From NCBI GenBank assembly GCA_937889645.1, contig CALBZE010000066.1, forward strand, positions 1-53,728: 53,728 bases of DNA, written 5' to 3'. Source of the DNA: an uncultured bacterium (GTDB lineage Bacteria > Gemmatimonadota > Gemmatimonadetes > Longimicrobiales > RSA9). The stretch's first letter is position 1. Each line of letters starts with the position of its first letter. The translations under genes and the position numbers were made by a program. The notes under the pieces were generated by a model, which saw only the letters and a list, made by a program, of their open reading frames with translations, ran no database searches and was not told the origin of the DNA. This document shows positions 17,530-25,493 of the stretch, in pieces.

Positions 17530-18732
17530 TTACGGGCCGCAGCTCTCGGTGCCGGGGCAATACTGGATCAGGTTGCCCGTGGGCACGTGGAACGTGATCT
17601 CGATCGTGCTTCGCTCGCCGCCCCCGACGCCCGGTTCCGGCCAGCGCTCGAGTTCGATCGTGGCGCGCCCTCTCGCTTCTCCCCAGAGGCCCGTCCCGCC
17701 AGCCTCGAAGGTCTCGAACTCGAGCACCCCGCCGACCGAACCGTAGCGTGCACCGTTGTAGCCGCCGACGATGACCGCGGCGAACTGGTCAGACCACTCG
17801 GACGGCGTGGCCGGCAATATCGTCCAGGGATCGACGGCCTCGAACGCCACGGTGCCCGGGCCATCTTGTAGCGTCGTTCCGATCCAGAGGTCGACGCGCT
17901 CGCCCGTTTCGGCGATCTCTCCGGTCACCGCGATCAGCACTCGCCTGTCGGGCTCGCCGACGATCTCCCACGCAGAGCCGCTTCCGAACATGAACGGGAG
18001 CGTCGCGCCGTCCAGCGCCCCGCCCGCCAGCGTCGCCGAGGCTCGACCGTCGGGCCAGTTCGCGAGCTCGACCTGGAATTCGACGGAGATGTCGATGGTG
18101 TCGGGTTCGACGTCCGCGCCCGGCTCCGCGAGCTTCGGATTCGCGACCGCCCGCGTCTTCAGACGGCCGCTCGCCCTGCCGCGGGCCTCGCGGGCCGCCG
18201 ACTGGGCACGGTCGTCCGGCAGATCGACCTCGAACAGCTCCAGCGTACCGCCCCCAAGGCTCGCATAGTGGCCCAGCCGCGCCGCGACCGCGCCGCTGAA
18301 CGACACGCTCGGCTCGCGCATTACGTGCAGGATTCCATCGACCTTCGTGACCCCCGGCGGATCGACGTGCAGTGTGGCGTTCTCCCTGAGGTAATCTCCG
18401 TCCGGGTCCCACCGGCCGACGGCGTACGTGCCGGGCGCCGGGCGGCCGGGGATGTGGATCGCGAAGGGCAGGTCCTGCGGCTTGGCGTAGACGTGGATCC
18501 CCTCCCCGTCCCCCGTGGTCACGGAATGGAAGCCGCCGAGCGCCTTGACCACCATGTCCAGCTCGGGACCGCCGTTCACGACGATCCTGGCGGTATTCAG
18601 GTCCGGACCCGGGTCCACCCCGGCCGGCCCATCGGCGTCGCACGCGGCCGACACAGCCGCGGCGGCAAGACCGCAAACCAACACGACGGAAGAAGCGTGG
18701 CTCGACGGTCGGTCGGCGTACCGGACTCCCAT
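17530..18732 (-). CDS. Hypothetical lipoprotein
   Basis: A 400-residue exported lipoprotein: hydrophobic core VVLVCGLAAAAVSAAC with lipobox and acylated Cys near 31. The mature part has a repeated beta-rich layout: an N-terminal module around GIHVYAKPQDLPFAIHIPGR and two further beta-sandwich-like modules (RASATLAGGALDGATLPFMF and GGVLEFETFEAGGTGLWGEA). Several paired acidic/Gly turns suggest Ca-binding-like surface loops, but no named family is recognised. GGGAGGTGAAC just before ATG 18732 is a near-ideal ribosome binding site. Its 3' end is about 80 bp from the start of the pqqD gene; membership in the RiPP cluster is possible but unproven. Confidence 0.75.
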   Translation of the reverse strand: MGVRYADRPSSHASSVVLVCGLAAAAVSAACDADGPAGVDPGPDLNTARIVVNGGPELDMVVKALGGFHSVTTGDGEGIHVYAKPQDLPFAIHIPGRPAPGTYAVGRWDPDGDYLRENATLHVDPPGVTKVDGILHVMREPSVSFSGAVAARLGHYASLGGGTLELFEVDLPDDRAQSAAREARGRASGRLKTRAVANPKLAEPGADVEPDTIDISVEFQVELANWPDGRASATLAGGALDGATLPFMFGSGSAWEIVGEPDRRVLIAVTGEIAETGERVDLWIGTTLQDGPGTVAFEAVDPWTILPATPSEWSDQFAAVIVGGYNGARYGSVGGVLEFETFEAGGTGLWGEARGRATIELERWPEPGVGGGERSTIEITFHVPTGNLIQYCPGTESCGP

Positions 18733-18899
18733 GTTCACCTCCCGGAAGTGACGTGCGCCGAGACCGCGCGCACGCGGCTCGGCGCTGATCCGCGTCGTTG
18801 CGGGCCCGGGTCGTGTGATTCCCGCGCCCGCTCCTCGGGAGGAGAACGACTTCGACGACCGCAATGTGACACGCCGGCGGCGGCACCGCCGTCACCCCG

Positions 18900-18929
18900 C
18901 CGGCTATACGCCCACCGGTTATACGCCCG
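18900..18929. repeat. 15-nt tandem repeat overlapping the hydratase stop codon
   Basis: Two 15-nt units with the core CCGG-C/T-TATACGCCC (18,900-18,914 and 18,915-18,929) and a third, degenerate copy. The TAA stop of the aconitase-family gene lies in the second unit. Confidence 0.6.
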
Positions 18930-20985
18930 CCGGCTCCACCGGCTCGAGCACCGGGATCGGCCGGCCCGGTACCCACTCGACGATGCGCCCCGCGATCGCC
19001 GAGGCGGCCACCGTGTACGGGCTCGCCAGGTACAGCTGACCGGGACCGCTCCGCCCCGGGAAGTTGCGGTTCTGGCTCGAGATCGTCACCTCGTCCGGCC
19101 GCTGGCTCGTGCCCGGGCCCGCCGCGATGCACGCGCCGCAGCCCGGCTCGATGAACTCGGCGCCGATCTCGTCGAACAGCCGCAGGTACCCCTTCTCCTC
19201 GCAGTACTGCCTGACTTCCTGCGAACCGACCTGGATGTACAGCTTCACGTCGGGGTGGACGCGCAGCCCCTGCGCCCGCGCCTCCTTCAGCACGGCCGCG
19301 TACATGTCCATGTCCTCCTTCTTCCCCGCCGTGCACGAGCCCGCGTAGGCGACGTCGATCCGGATCGGCTCGTCGCCCAGCTCGTCGATGTACAGCCCGT
19401 TCCCAGGGTCGCCCGGGAGCGCGACCATCGGCCGGATCGTCGACGCGTCGATCTCGATGACCTTCACGTACTCCGCGTCCGGATCGGAGTACAGCCCCTC
19501 GCACAGTTGCTCGGCCCGCGCCCGGTCCATCCCCCGCTCGTTGACGAGGTACTCGACCGTCTTCTCGTCCGGCGCGATGATCCCCGTGAACGCGCCGACC
19601 TCCGCGGCCATGTTCGTCATCGTCGCGCGCTCGTCGATCGACAGCGCCTCGACCGCCTCGCCCGCGTACTCGATGATCTGGCCGATCGCATGACCATCGC
19701 GGATGTACGGATGGCGCAGGATCTCCAGCATGAAGTCCTTCGCCGTCACGTTCTCGGGCTTCTTCCCGCGGATCACCACCTTGAACGACGGCGGCACGCT
19801 CGCACGCACGTCCTTCGTGATCCACGAGTTGAAGATCGCCGTCGTCCCCACGCCGAACGCGACGCAACCGATCGCGCCCGAGTGCGGCGTGTGCGAGTCC
19901 GTTCCGACGATGAGCTGCCCCGGCTCCGCGTACGACTCCAGCATCTTCGAGTGGCAGATCGCCTCGCTCCCGAGCCGGTAACCCATCCGCTCGCCGTAGT
20001 AGACGACGCCCTGCTTCTTCGCGAACTCCTCCTGCTTCTCCTTGAGCTGCCGCGCCACGTCCAGCAGACCGAGCTGCACCCGCTCCGGCGGCATGACCTG
20101 GTGCAGGTACGTCAGGTGGTCGCGGAACATGATGATCGTCGGCGGGTCGTTGACCTTCGCGTCCGGACCCAGCTTCTCCTCGAAGAAAATCGCCGCCATC
20201 GGGCTCACGTACTCGTGCGAGAAACGCCAGTCCGTGCGGAAGAACCCGCTGTCGCCCGGCTTCACCCACGGCACGCCGGTCTCGCCCGTCGCCGCGTCGG
20301 TCACCAGCTTCCGCGCGAAGATCTTCTCCGCGATCGTCATTGGCCGCGTCCCGCCGCGGATCTGGCTCTCGACCGGCGGGAGCTTCACCTTCCCCTGCAG
20401 CCGCGCGACGTTGTACTCGAACAGCCCGCCGTACTCGATGATCTCCTTCGTGATCGGGTCGACGCCCTTCGTGAACTCCGAGAGCGGGATCTCCTCGCCC
20501 CGGCGGATCCGCTCGATCAGCGAGAAGTCCGTCGACGTCAGGATCCCCAGGTTCTGGCAGTTCTCGTTGTAGATCCGCTCGATGTTCTCGGCGATGACGA
20601 CGCGGATCCCCGCCATCAGCTCCGCGTAGGGCGACTGCTCGCGGCTGCTCCCCTTCCCCCGCCGCTTCCCGCTCACCGAGCAGACGAACCCGCCGGCCTT
20701 CACGCTGCCGCGCTTGACGGGGAACTCGCCGCCGGCCTTGAGCCCCAGGTACGGGAACTGGCCCAGCGTCTCGTCGAAGTAGTAGCAGATGTAGGCGGGC
20801 GTGATCTCGTCGGTGGAGATCTGGTCGCGCAGCTTGGCGCGCAGCTCGTCGGTCAGCTCGAGGTCCTCGCCGTTCAGCTGCCGGCGCATCAGCTCGGCGT
20901 CGTCGACGAGGAAGAGGACGCGGCCATCGAAGCGGAGCTTCTCGGGGCGCTTGCGGACGTCGAGGCGAAGGAGGTCTGCGTGCAT
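18919..20985 (-). CDS. Aconitase-family hydratase with N-terminal swivel domain
   Basis: A 688-residue Fe-S hydratase. The 4Fe-4S cysteines are visible: one in TDSHTPHSGAIGCVAFGVG and a C-x-x-C in EFIEPGCGACIAAGPGTS. The swivel (LeuD-like) domain is at the N-terminus, about 1-200, with SVSGKRRGKGSSREQSPYAE and the substrate-loop block NENCQNLGILTSTDFSLIE. The catalytic domain follows. AcnA has the swivel at the C-terminus; AcnB has it N-terminal after a HEAT domain that is absent here. The protein therefore represents a distinct subgroup, and I cannot tell aconitase from methylcitrate or homoaconitase activity. ATG 20985 (MHADLLRLDVRKRPEKL) is used; a longer start at 21,129 would add a low-complexity extension. 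The leader overlaps a heptamer array upstream. Confidence 0.88.
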   Translation of the reverse strand: MHADLLRLDVRKRPEKLRFDGRVLFLVDDAELMRRQLNGEDLELTDELRAKLRDQISTDEITPAYICYYFDETLGQFPYLGLKAGGEFPVKRGSVKAGGFVCSVSGKRRGKGSSREQSPYAELMAGIRVVIAENIERIYNENCQNLGILTSTDFSLIERIRRGEEIPLSEFTKGVDPITKEIIEYGGLFEYNVARLQGKVKLPPVESQIRGGTRPMTIAEKIFARKLVTDAATGETGVPWVKPGDSGFFRTDWRFSHEYVSPMAAIFFEEKLGPDAKVNDPPTIIMFRDHLTYLHQVMPPERVQLGLLDVARQLKEKQEEFAKKQGVVYYGERMGYRLGSEAICHSKMLESYAEPGQLIVGTDSHTPHSGAIGCVAFGVGTTAIFNSWITKDVRASVPPSFKVVIRGKKPENVTAKDFMLEILRHPYIRDGHAIGQIIEYAGEAVEALSIDERATMTNMAAEVGAFTGIIAPDEKTVEYLVNERGMDRARAEQLCEGLYSDPDAEYVKVIEIDASTIRPMVALPGDPGNGLYIDELGDEPIRIDVAYAGSCTAGKKEDMDMYAAVLKEARAQGLRVHPDVKLYIQVGSQEVRQYCEEKGYLRLFDEIGAEFIEPGCGACIAAGPGTSQRPDEVTISSQNRNFPGRSGPGQLYLASPYTVAASAIAGRIVEWVPGRPIPVLEPVEPAGV

Positions 20986-21155
20986 GGCGTATCGTGTGCT
21001 CGGAGGACGGGAGTCGACGGTGTTCCACCCGGCGCTCCCTTCACCGACCGTGCCGCGAGGATACCGTGCGGCCGGCGCAGGAATGTCTGAAATTAATGTG
21101 TCGGAGCGCCGAGCGGCCGGCAAGGGCATGGCCGCCCCGCCCCGCCGCCGCCCCG

Positions 21156-21251
21156 GGGCTCAGGGCTCAGGGCCCAGGGCTCAGGGATGAGGTACCCCCC
21201 CCGAGCCCTGAGCCCCGAGCCCTGGGCCCTCACCTCCAGCGCCCTCACCTC
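21156..21251. repeat. Inverted heptamer array upstream of riboswitch
   Basis: Left arm 21,156-21,197: units with consensus GGGCTCA (three exact or near-exact copies plus GGGCCCA). Right arm 21,203-21,251: units with consensus GAGCCCT. The two arms are largely complementary in phase, so a hairpin or cruciform of more than 25 bp can form. It lies in the divergent space between the hydratase gene and the TPP riboswitch. Confidence 0.85.
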
Positions 21252-21296
21252 TCCTCCCCCTTGCCCCCTCCGCGCGCCAACCCCTATCATCCACCC

Positions 21297-21380
21297 CGAC
21301 GACAGGGGTGCTGGCGGACGGCCGCTGGCTGAGATCATACCCTCAGAACCTGATCCGGGTAATGCCGGCGCAGGGAGTCG
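21297..21380 (+). promoter_or_regulatory. TPP riboswitch (THI element)
   Basis: The conserved core is present: GGGGTGC at 21,305, GGCTGAGA at about 21,327, ACCCTC, GAACCTGATC and GGGTAATGCCGGCGCAGGGA. The closing helix pairs CGAC (21,297-21,300) with GTCG (21,377-21,380). It precedes tenA by 67 bp, so thiamine pyrophosphate controls that gene. Confidence 0.95.
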
Positions 21381-21396
21381 TACCGGACGTGCGTGC

Positions 21397-21442
21397 AGCC
21401 TCCGTCGTCGTGTATCCACCATTCACCGACGACCCGGAGGCT
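21397..21442 (+). promoter_or_regulatory. Expression platform: hairpin sequestering the tenA Shine-Dalgarno
   Basis: AGCCTCCG (21,397-21,404) and TCGTCG (21,405-21,410) pair with CGACGA (21,427-21,432), a two-base bulge, and CGGAGGCT (21,435-21,442). GGAGG in the right arm is the ribosome binding site of the ATG at 21,448. Translation would be shut off when the hairpin forms, and the riboswitch state is expected to decide that. Confidence 0.8.
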
Positions 21443-21447
21443 TTCTC

Positions 21448-22131
21448 ATGGGCTTCGTACAGGAGCAGCACGATCGAGTCCACCCCACCTGGGAGCGAAT
21501 GGTCCGGCACCCCTTCCTCCTGCAGACCCGGGACGGGACGATCCCCTTCGAGACGTTCGCCACCTGGATGCGCCAGGACTATCTCTTCGTCCAGGCGGCG
21601 GTCCCCTTCATCGCGCTCATGGTGCCCAAGGCGCCGCCGGAGCACTGGGAGCTGCACACGAACGTGATGGCGATGTTCCACAAGGAGCTGGGCCTGTTCC
21701 GCGAGCGCGCGGAGGCGGTCGGCGTGGACATGAGCGACATCCGCCCGTCGTTCATCAACCACGCCTACATCCAGTTCCTGATCGCGACGGCGTCCCAGCG
21801 CTCCTACGCGGAGATATACACCGTGCTGTACACCGCCGAGAAGGCGTACCACGACTCCTGGACCGTGGTCAAGCGGGGAATCGACCCGAACTCGCCGTGG
21901 TACCCGTTCGTCGAGAACTGGGCGGGCGACGCGTTCGCGGCGTACGTCGCGCACCTCGAGAACGAGCTGAACGCGCTGGCCGAGGCTGCGGGGCCCACCG
22001 AACGGGCGCGCATGGCCGAGCTCTTCGAGACGACGCTGCACTACGAGATCGCGTTCTGGGAGATGGCGATGACGGGCGACGGATGGCCGGGCCTGGACGC
22101 GCCGGTCCGCGTGGCGGCGGGAAGGGTGTGA
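21448..22131 (+). CDS. tenA: TenA/THI-4 family protein, active-site Cys motif missing
   Basis: A 227-residue all-helical TenA-like protein under a TPP riboswitch, so very likely in thiamine salvage or degradation-product recycling. Family features: TWERMVRHPFLLQTRDGTIP, ATWMRQDYLFVQAAVPFIAL, an Asp/Tyr-rich pocket, and the C-terminal LHYEIAFWEMAM. Canonical TenA has a catalytic Cys in a PC-x-W-x-Y segment; here the same place reads YTVLYTAEKAYHDSW. The position that normally holds Cys is therefore not Cys, so either catalysis uses other residues or the protein is a PqqC/TenA_E-like variant with a different substrate. ATG 21448 sits 7 bp after GGAGG. It converges with the decarboxylase gene across the heptamer array at 22,187. 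Confidence 0.88.
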   Translation: MGFVQEQHDRVHPTWERMVRHPFLLQTRDGTIPFETFATWMRQDYLFVQAAVPFIALMVPKAPPEHWELHTNVMAMFHKELGLFRERAEAVGVDMSDIRPSFINHAYIQFLIATASQRSYAEIYTVLYTAEKAYHDSWTVVKRGIDPNSPWYPFVENWAGDAFAAYVAHLENELNALAEAAGPTERARMAELFETTLHYEIAFWEMAMTGDGWPGLDAPVRVAAGRV

Positions 22132-22186
22132 GCGTCGCTGCCCGGGGCGGGCACCGCCTCTGGCGGCGCCCGCCGCCGCCCCGCTG

Positions 22187-22345
22187 GGTATTGGGTCTCA
22201 GGTTTCAGGTGTCAGGTTTCAGGTCTCAGGTCTTAGGCATCGGCTGTCGGGAATCAGGTGTCAGGCGGGCGGGGCCGACACCCGACACCCGACACCTATA
22301 ACCTGACACCCAAGACCTAAGACCTAGGACCCAAGCCCTACGCCC
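22187..22345. repeat. Inverted GG-phased heptamer array between convergent genes
   Basis: Left arm 22,187-22,270 consists of twelve 7-nt units with consensus GGTNTCA. Right arm 22,276-22,345 consists of ten units with the complementary consensus TGANACC or CGACACC. The phase is kept over both arms. The arms can pair into a long irregular hairpin between tenA and the decarboxylase gene. The decarboxylase stop codon (22,324-22,326) and its last seven codons lie inside the right arm. Confidence 0.88.
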
Positions 22346-24276
22346 CCAAGTGCCCCCTCCGCGGCACCCCGCAACGCCTGCACGAACCCACCCACGTGAT
22401 CCGGCGCGGGCGGCGGCGCGTCGAGGAACGGGTCCATCACCGTCGAGCGCAGGACGACCAGCCCCGCCGCCCCGCTCTCCCGCCACTCGTCGACCGTGCA
22501 GACGCCGAGCGCAGCCAGGATCGGCTCGATCGCGCCGTCGTACATCGGGCTCTGGAAGCGGGTGCGCGTGATGATGTAGTCCGGCGTCGCACCCGGCCTG
22601 CTCAGGCTCATCCGCTCGTAGACCCCCTCGTTGAACGCGTTCACCGCCTCGAGCGTCCGAAGCGACGGGTGGTGCAGCACGTAGCAGACGATGTTGATGT
22701 CCGGCTCGGGGAGGAGCACGATGCGGAACGGGCCGAGGTCCGCCGCGCGCAGCGCGCCGTGCAGCTTGCGCGCGCCGCACACCGTCCGCTCGATCAGGTA
22801 GCCGTATCCGCGCTCGTCGAGCGGGAGCACCTTGTGGCTCAGCCAGACGGCCGCCGCCGCGGCGCCGGGCTTCGAGCCCTCGAGGATGAACCGGCCCAGA
22901 AACAGATCCTCCGCCGAGGCGAGCCCCTGCGTCGGGAGGAGGTAGGGCGGGTCGATCGCGACGAGTTCGCGCGCCCGCCGGTCCCGCAGCAGGAACGCGC
23001 CTGCCGGGTACGGCGTGTACCCCAGCTTGTGCGGGTCGACCGTGACCGAGTCGGCCTGGCCTAGCGCCTCGATCGAGCGGACCCACGCGTCCGACGGCCA
23101 GTCCAGCCCCGTCGCCGCACGGATCTCCTCCGCGCTCCGCCGCGTCCCGTCCGCCTTCCACGTCACCGCAGCCGCGTACCCGCCGTACGCCGCGTCCGAA
23201 TGGATGTGGAACGTGATGCCCAGTTCCTGCTCGGCGCGACGTCGCACCTCGAGCACCTGGTCGAACCTGTCGACGGCGCTCTCCTCCGTCGTCCCGCACA
23301 CGCTCACGCACGCCAGGATCGGCACCCGCCGCGACGTCAGGTCGCGCACCGTCTCCCACAGCGCGTCCGGGTCCATCCTGAAGTGCGTGTCGACGGGGAC
23401 GAACACCAGCTGGTTCGACCCGATCCCGAGCGCGCGTACGATCTTCTCCCACGAGTAGTGCGCCGTCGCCGCGACCAGCACGACGCTCGGCGGGAGCGGA
23501 TCGCCGAACGCCCGGGTGAGCCGCTCCATGTACCGCTGGTATCCGAGCGCCGCGAGCGTGTGCTCGTCCAGCGCCTTCCGCAGGTCGGCGGTCGGCGCGG
23601 AGGTGCGCAGCGCGTCGAAGAGATCGAGTGCGACGCCGTTCCGAATGTTGACCAGCTCCCAGAGCCCCAGCCGGTTCAGCGGCGCCGTGCTCCCGTCGGG
23701 CAGCTCGACATCGGGCGAGAGCCCGAGCTGGTCCGCCGCGCCCCGCGCCGCCAGCGGGAAGTAGATGATGTTCCGCGCGATCCAGATCGCCTCGAAGTTC
23801 GCCACCGTCCCGCCGGACGTCAGATGACCCCACGACGTCTTCGGGTCGTAGCCGATCATTCGCGCCAGGTCGGCCGCGACTTCCAGCTCGAGCCGCGTCG
23901 TCACCGGCGACGCCTCGATAGCCACGTTGTTCGGGTTGTAGAGCATCGCCGCGATGTAGCCGATCTGGCTCGCGATCGTCTGCTCGAAGCTCATGTGGCC
24001 CTTGTAGCGCCCGCTGAAGAACGGGACGCCGCGCTTCAGCTCGGCCAGCAGCCCCATCAGCTCCTGCGTCAGCGTGGCGACCGCCTCCTCGTAGCCCTCG
24101 CCGCGCTTGTCGTTCTCCCGGATCGTGAACCCGTCCTCCGGGTGGTAGTTGCGCCGCCAGAAGACGTGGTCCCTGAGCGCCTCGGTCACGAGCCGCTCGA
24201 ACAGCTCTGCGTTCTCCGCGCGCGGGCCCAGGAACCACGCGCGCATCGCTTCTCGCGATGTGGTCGACATATGCAT
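22324..24276 (-). CDS. PLP-dependent decarboxylase, tyrosine-decarboxylase-like
   Basis: A 650-residue fold-type I decarboxylase similar to enterococcal TyrDC. Recognisable blocks are NNVAIEASPVTTRLELEVAA, SWGHLTSGGTVANFEAIWIA, HSDAAYGGYAAAVTWKADG with the PLP-contacting Asp, and VDPHKLGYTPYPAGAFLLRD where Lys near 416 forms the Schiff base. It probably decarboxylates an aromatic or acidic amino acid; the substrate cannot be read from sequence. The start is ATG 24276 (MHM), 6 nt after GGGAGAA; the second ATG six nt later is possible. The leader holds two hairpins. The 3' end is buried in the heptamer array. There is no partner antiporter nearby, so an acid-resistance operon is not evident. 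Confidence 0.87.
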   Translation of the reverse strand: MHMSTTSREAMRAWFLGPRAENAELFERLVTEALRDHVFWRRNYHPEDGFTIRENDKRGEGYEEAVATLTQELMGLLAELKRGVPFFSGRYKGHMSFEQTIASQIGYIAAMLYNPNNVAIEASPVTTRLELEVAADLARMIGYDPKTSWGHLTSGGTVANFEAIWIARNIIYFPLAARGAADQLGLSPDVELPDGSTAPLNRLGLWELVNIRNGVALDLFDALRTSAPTADLRKALDEHTLAALGYQRYMERLTRAFGDPLPPSVVLVAATAHYSWEKIVRALGIGSNQLVFVPVDTHFRMDPDALWETVRDLTSRRVPILACVSVCGTTEESAVDRFDQVLEVRRRAEQELGITFHIHSDAAYGGYAAAVTWKADGTRRSAEEIRAATGLDWPSDAWVRSIEALGQADSVTVDPHKLGYTPYPAGAFLLRDRRARELVAIDPPYLLPTQGLASAEDLFLGRFILEGSKPGAAAAAVWLSHKVLPLDERGYGYLIERTVCGARKLHGALRAADLGPFRIVLLPEPDINIVCYVLHHPSLRTLEAVNAFNEGVYERMSLSRPGATPDYIITRTRFQSPMYDGAIEPILAALGVCTVDEWRESGAAGLVVLRSTVMDPFLDAPPPAPDHVGGFVQALRGAAEGALGGVGLGS

Positions 24277-24289
24277 CACCGTTCTCCCT

Positions 24290-24400
24290 GGTTCGGCCTG
24301 CCGCGGCCGAACCCCGTTTGCCTCCGAAGTCGTCGGCCCCTGCACACACCACCGCCCCATTGCGACCCGAGCAACCCGGGTCGCGCACGCTCCCATATAA
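24290..24400 (-). promoter_or_regulatory. Structured leader and -10 of the decarboxylase gene
   Basis: On the minus strand the -10 hexamer TTATAT is at 24,400-24,395. Two hairpins follow in the predicted 110-nt leader: a perfect 8-bp stem at 24,384-24,362 and a perfect 9-bp stem at 24,313-24,290, the latter just before the ribosome binding site. No -35 with normal spacing was found. Confidence 0.45.
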
Positions 24401-24488
24401 CGCCCGCCCCGACCCCAGGCCACCCCCTGGCCGACGTGCCGATGCCGACGTTACTCTCCCGACCGGACCGTGGACGACAGAGGAAACC

Positions 24489-25427
24489 GTGATTCTCACC
24501 CTCACGCCGAACCCGTCGCTCGACCTGCTCTTCGAGGCGGAAACGCTGCGGTGGAACGACGCCAACCGGATCGAGGCGCCGAGGCGGCGCCCGGGGGGAC
24601 AGGGGATCAACGTGGTGCGCGCGACGCGGGCGCTGGGCGGCGCCGCCCGCGCGGTCGCGCCGCTCGGCGGTCGGACGGGTCGGGAACTCGAAGAAGAACT
24701 GCTGCGGGAAGGCGTCTCGCTCCGCGCGGTCCCGATCGCGGACGAGACGAGGATCTTCGTGGGCGTGCACGCCTCGGCAGAGGGGCGCGACCTGCTCCTC
24801 AACCCGCGCGGCCCCCGGCTTTCGGAGGAGGAAGCGGAGCGCCTGCTCGCCGCGACGCTCGAGGAGATCGACGCCGCCAGGCCGGACTGGGTCGCGTGCT
24901 GCGGCAGCATCACCCGCGGCCTGCCGGAGGACCTCTACGCCCGGGTCGGCCGCTACGCCCGCGAACGCGGGGCGCGCTTCGTCCCCGATTGCGACACCCC
25001 GGCCCTCCGACACGCGGCCGCCGCCGGGTGCGACCTCCTCGTGCCCAACGTCTTCGAGGCCGGCCGGCTGCTTGGCGCCACCATCGAAGGGCCGAACGAC
25101 GCGGTCCGTGCCGCGCCCGCGCTCCTGCGCTTCGGCGCGACGGCCGCCGTCATCACGCTCGCCGCCGAAGGTGCCGTCGCCGCCGACGCGACGGGCGTCT
25201 GGACGGCTCGGCCGCCGCGCGTCGACGGCCGCCTCGCCGTCGGCGCCGGCGATGCGCTCCTCGCCGCGCTCCTCCTCGCGCTCGGGCGCGGCGCGGCTAC
25301 GCCGGACGCGCTGCGCGCCGGCGTCGCCGCCGGCACCGCCGCACTGCTCGCCCGGGGCGACGCGATCCTGAACCCCGACGACGTTTCCGCGATCGAGCCC
25401 GAGGTCGCGATATCGCGGGTCGCCTGA
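24489..25427 (+). CDS. PfkB/FruK-type hexose or sugar-phosphate kinase
   Basis: A 312-residue ribokinase-fold kinase of the 1-phosphofructokinase/tagatose-6-phosphate kinase group. It starts VILTLTPNPSLDLLFEAETL (GTG 24489), the family pattern LTxNPAxD. It continues with RRPGGQGINVVRATRALGG and finishes the active site with VGAGDALLAALL, in which Asp near 254 is the catalytic base. A putative acceptor-binding segment GLPEDLYARVGRYARERGA is also present. It transfers phosphate from ATP to a sugar phosphate; which one cannot be told. No PTS or aldolase gene is near. The ribosome binding site is AGAGGA. It converges with the small lipoprotein gene across a strong hairpin. Confidence 0.9.
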   Translation: MILTLTPNPSLDLLFEAETLRWNDANRIEAPRRRPGGQGINVVRATRALGGAARAVAPLGGRTGRELEEELLREGVSLRAVPIADETRIFVGVHASAEGRDLLLNPRGPRLSEEEAERLLAATLEEIDAARPDWVACCGSITRGLPEDLYARVGRYARERGARFVPDCDTPALRHAAAAGCDLLVPNVFEAGRLLGATIEGPNDAVRAAPALLRFGATAAVITLAAEGAVAADATGVWTARPPRVDGRLAVGAGDALLAALLLALGRGAATPDALRAGVAAGTAALLARGDAILNPDDVSAIEPEVAISRVA

Positions 25428-25449
25428 TCGGGTCGCGCCGGCGCCGGAC

Positions 25450-25487
25450 GCGGCCGCCCGTCCATGGCGCGGGCGGCGGGCGGCCGC
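25450..25487. terminator. 11-bp hairpin between convergent genes
   Basis: GCGGCCGCCCG (25,450-25,460) and CGGGCGGCCGC (25,477-25,487) form an 11-bp perfect stem around a 16-nt loop, between genes ending at 25,427 and 25,494. It suits bidirectional termination. Confidence 0.6.
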
Positions 25488-25493
25488 TACCGA

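Noticed and set aside
17789..21090. Very long frames of 900-1,080 codons opposite or out of frame with the hydratase and lipoprotein genes
   Set aside because: They are the usual product of high-GC third positions; their translations are Arg/Ala/Pro-rich with no domain, while the real genes give clear families.
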